From: Chloroflexota bacterium
GTDB taxonomy: Bacteria; Chloroflexota; Anaerolineae; Anaerolineales; Anaerolineaceae
Length of the DNA: 8,943 nt
Reading direction: 5' to 3'
NCBI GenBank assembly: GCA_019136175.1
Contig: JAGVUS010000401.1
Span: 1 to 8,943, forward strand
Position 1 is the stretch's first letter, and every line of letters begins with the position of its first letter. The notes under the pieces were generated by a model, which saw only the letters and a program-made list of their open reading frames with translations, searched no databases and was not told where the DNA came from. Positions 7,542 through 8,943 of the stretch are shown here, piece after piece. The position numbers and the translations under genes were made by a program.

Positions 7542-7970
7542 ATGCCCATTCGTTGTGATATCGTATCACAGGACCGGATTGTATTTTCCGGGGATGCCGA
7601 CCTAATTCTTCTTCCGGGCGTGGAGGGCGTGATGGGCGTCCTTCCGGATCACTCCAACTTGTTAACCGTTTTACAATTTGGGGTAATTACTGTACGTACT
7701 GCCCGCGATGAGCAATACTTTACCGTTGCTGGCGGAGTCGCTGAAATTCAGCCAGATCATGTGACGGTAATGGCGGATGCAGCAGAAAATGTCCTTGAAA
7801 TTGATATTGAGCGGGCAGAAGCAGCAAAAAAGCGGGCTGAGGAGACGCTTGCCCAGGGATTGCCAGCTGATTCGGATGTTTACCTGACCCAAATGGCTGC
7901 TTTAAGGCGTTCAACCATGCGCCTGGATGCTGCCAGGCGGTACAAATCCAGGAAATCACGCCAGGATTAA
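7542..7970 (+). CDS. atpC: F1 ATP synthase subunit epsilon
   Basis: Epsilon binds gamma and the c-ring and can block ATP hydrolysis by extending its C-terminal helices. The 142-residue protein has both domains: an N-terminal beta sandwich (about 1-84, with LPGVEGVMGVLPDHSNLLT and VAGGVAEI) and a helical hairpin (about 88-135). At the domain joint, IDIERA (87-92) fits the I(L)DXXRA motif known from ATP-binding epsilon subunits such as that of Bacillus PS3, and Arg98, Arg122 and Arg123 are further basic candidates on the helices. It ends in a basic tail (RRYKSRKSRQD). AGGAG at 7532-7536 lies 5 nt before the ATG. It is the last subunit gene of the cluster; the next gene starts 52 bp later. Confidence 0.93.
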   Translation: MPIRCDIVSQDRIVFSGDADLILLPGVEGVMGVLPDHSNLLTVLQFGVITVRTARDEQYFTVAGGVAEIQPDHVTVMADAAENVLEIDIERAEAAKKRAEETLAQGLPADSDVYLTQMAALRRSTMRLDAARRYKSRKSRQD

Positions 7971-8022
7971 GGTTAACTGGGCAGATGTTGAAAAATATTG
8001 AAATGAAAGGTTAAATTCGAGA

Positions 8023-8880
8023 ATGCCTGTATTTTCTCGTGAGCTGGGCATTGACCTTGGAACAATGAATACGGTCATTGCCGAGGGCAATCAGATTTTG
8101 TTGGAAGAGCCGACGGTGGTTGCCATCGTCATGGAAGAACAGAAAATTGTGGAATGGGGACGTGCAGCAAAGGATATGGTTGGGCGTGTCCCGGAATCCA
8201 TTGAAGTTGTTCAGCCATTGCAGCATGGAGTTATCGCTGAATACGAGGTGACGGAGCGGATGCTCCAGTATCTGATCAAGCGATTAACCGGTTCCATGCT
8301 CTTTTTTCGTCCACGCGTGATGATTACTGTCCCATATGGAGTGACCAGTGTGGAAAGCCGTGCAGTTCATGAGGCTGGTTTGGGTTCTGGAAGCCGGGAA
8401 GTGTATCTCATTCGGCAGCCATTGGCGGCAGCCTTGGGTGTGGACCTTCCCATCGGGACTCCGCTGATTGGACAGCCTACTGCAGAACAAATCAAGATTC
8501 AAATTGGGGCTGCCATTTCACTTGAAAATCCCTTGTCGTTGGAAATTCAAGGGCAGGACCGGGTGACCGGTTTGCCCCGTCCCATTACCCTTGCGACAGA
8601 TGATATTGTTGAGGCATTGGAGGAGCCGCTCGCAGAACTGGTGCAGCTGGTGAAGCGTGTTTTGGAAAAAACTCCCCCTGAATTGATCTCCGATATTATT
8701 GACCGCGGGGTGGCATTATGCGGTGGTGGAGCATTATTGCGCGGGGTTGAAAAATATCTGACCAAGTCCCTGGGTATTCCGGCGTATCTTGTGGATCACC
8801 CAACCACCTGTACTGCCCAGGGGGCAGCCAGGGCATTGGGAATGCGGGAGGCTTTGCGCCGGAGTTTAATCCGCGTTTAG
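8023..8880 (+). CDS. MreB-like actin homologue lacking the second phosphate-binding loop
   Basis: MreB forms membrane-bound filaments that guide cell-wall synthesis. This protein matches MreB along most of its length: phosphate-1 loop GIDLGTMNT (9-17), PLQHGVIAEYEVTERML (65-81), FFRPRVMITVPYGVTSVE (94-111), REVYLI then PLAAALG (125-139), TAEQIKIQIG (153-162), VTGLPRPI, TPPELISDIIDRG and the nucleotide motif CGGGALLRG (233-241). It is 285 residues against about 335-345. Aligned from memory to known MreBs, about 51 residues are missing in frame between Pro147 and Leu148, including the DIGGGTTE phosphate-2 loop. The conserved EEP (catalytic Glu second) reads RQP at 131-133. ATP hydrolysis is probably lost. 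The start at 8023 lacks a strong ribosome binding site (only CGAGA nearby). It lies 52 bp after atpC and probably on the same transcript. It could be a specialised paralogue or a decaying copy; the intact frame favours the former. Confidence 0.85.
   Translation: MPVFSRELGIDLGTMNTVIAEGNQILLEEPTVVAIVMEEQKIVEWGRAAKDMVGRVPESIEVVQPLQHGVIAEYEVTERMLQYLIKRLTGSMLFFRPRVMITVPYGVTSVESRAVHEAGLGSGSREVYLIRQPLAAALGVDLPIGTPLIGQPTAEQIKIQIGAAISLENPLSLEIQGQDRVTGLPRPITLATDDIVEALEEPLAELVQLVKRVLEKTPPELISDIIDRGVALCGGGALLRGVEKYLTKSLGIPAYLVDHPTTCTAQGAARALGMREALRRSLIRV
8458..8469 (+). other. In-frame deletion junction in the mreB-like gene
   Basis: Codons 146-149 mark where a standard MreB would contain about 153 bp more. 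The text before it aligns with the segment just before the phosphate-2 strand (GLPVEEP-like, here DLPIGTP), and the text after it with IGERTAEEIK (here IGQPTAEQIK). ATCGGGAC just before the junction resembles ATTGGACA just after it, a possible but weak trace of recombination between short repeats. An assembly error cannot be excluded from sequence alone. Confidence 0.6.
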
Positions 8881-8900
8881 GGATTAATTTGCCTGTATGT

Positions 8901-8932
8901 AAGTGCACTCCAACAGAGAGTGCACTTTTTTT
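8901..8932 (+). terminator. Intrinsic terminator after the mreB-like gene
   Basis: A perfect 10-bp stem (AAGTGCACTC at 8901-8910 with GAGTGCACTT at 8918-8927) and a 7-nt loop are followed by T residues through 8932 (seven consecutive Ts from 8926). It starts 20 bp after the stop codon at 8880 and probably ends the atpAGDC-mreB-like transcript. The left flank is not A-rich, so it works mainly on the plus strand. Confidence 0.9.
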
Positions 8933-8943
8933 GAAGGTTATCA

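Noticed and set aside
7973..8001. Possible promoter before the mreB-like gene (TTAACT, 17 bp, TATTGA)
   Set aside because: The -10 matches only three of six positions, so transcription from the atp promoter is the simpler explanation.

Overview
The window looks like a chromosomal housekeeping segment of a Gram-positive-like or deep-branching bacterium. My best guess is Chloroflexota, class Anaerolineae. This is inferred from the protein style (a sortase-like protein of the Chloroflexi type, a ~50-residue insertion in ATP synthase alpha, moderate GC content) and not from a marker gene. There are no mobile elements, CRISPR arrays, tRNAs or rRNAs.

Layout. (1) Bases 1-645, minus strand: the 5' part of a secreted or membrane-anchored sortase-family gene that runs off the left edge. 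All 215 codons in the window are open, and catalytic His, Cys and Arg candidates are visible. (2) Bases 646-816: a divergent intergenic region with a TATAAT-type -10 box facing each way. (3) Bases 817-3438, plus strand: a compact set yebC, ruvC, a TrmH/SpoU-family RNA methyltransferase gene, and ruvA. The first gap is 5 bp and the next two junctions are 4-bp ATGA overlaps, so this is probably one translationally coupled transcript. RuvC and RuvA act on Holliday junctions; ruvB is not here. (4) Bases 3439-3546: an intergenic region with a good sigma-70-like promoter and a GGAGG ribosome binding site. (5) Bases 3547-7970: atpA, atpG, atpD and atpC, encoding the alpha, gamma, beta and epsilon subunits of the F1 ATP synthase head. 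The genes usually found upstream (a, c, b, delta) are absent, so the ATP synthase locus is split. (6) Bases 8023-8880: an MreB-like actin homologue, followed by a strong intrinsic terminator at 8901-8932 that probably ends the atp transcript.

The most unusual item is the MreB-like protein. It reads as a normal MreB except that about 51 residues are missing in frame. These hold the second phosphate-binding loop (the DIGGGTTE region) and most of the first half of subdomain IIA. The normally invariant EEP motif, which carries the catalytic glutamate, reads RQP. Together these suggest an MreB paralogue that has lost ATP hydrolysis. I see no clearly new multi-gene system; the other findings are variations on known gene sets.
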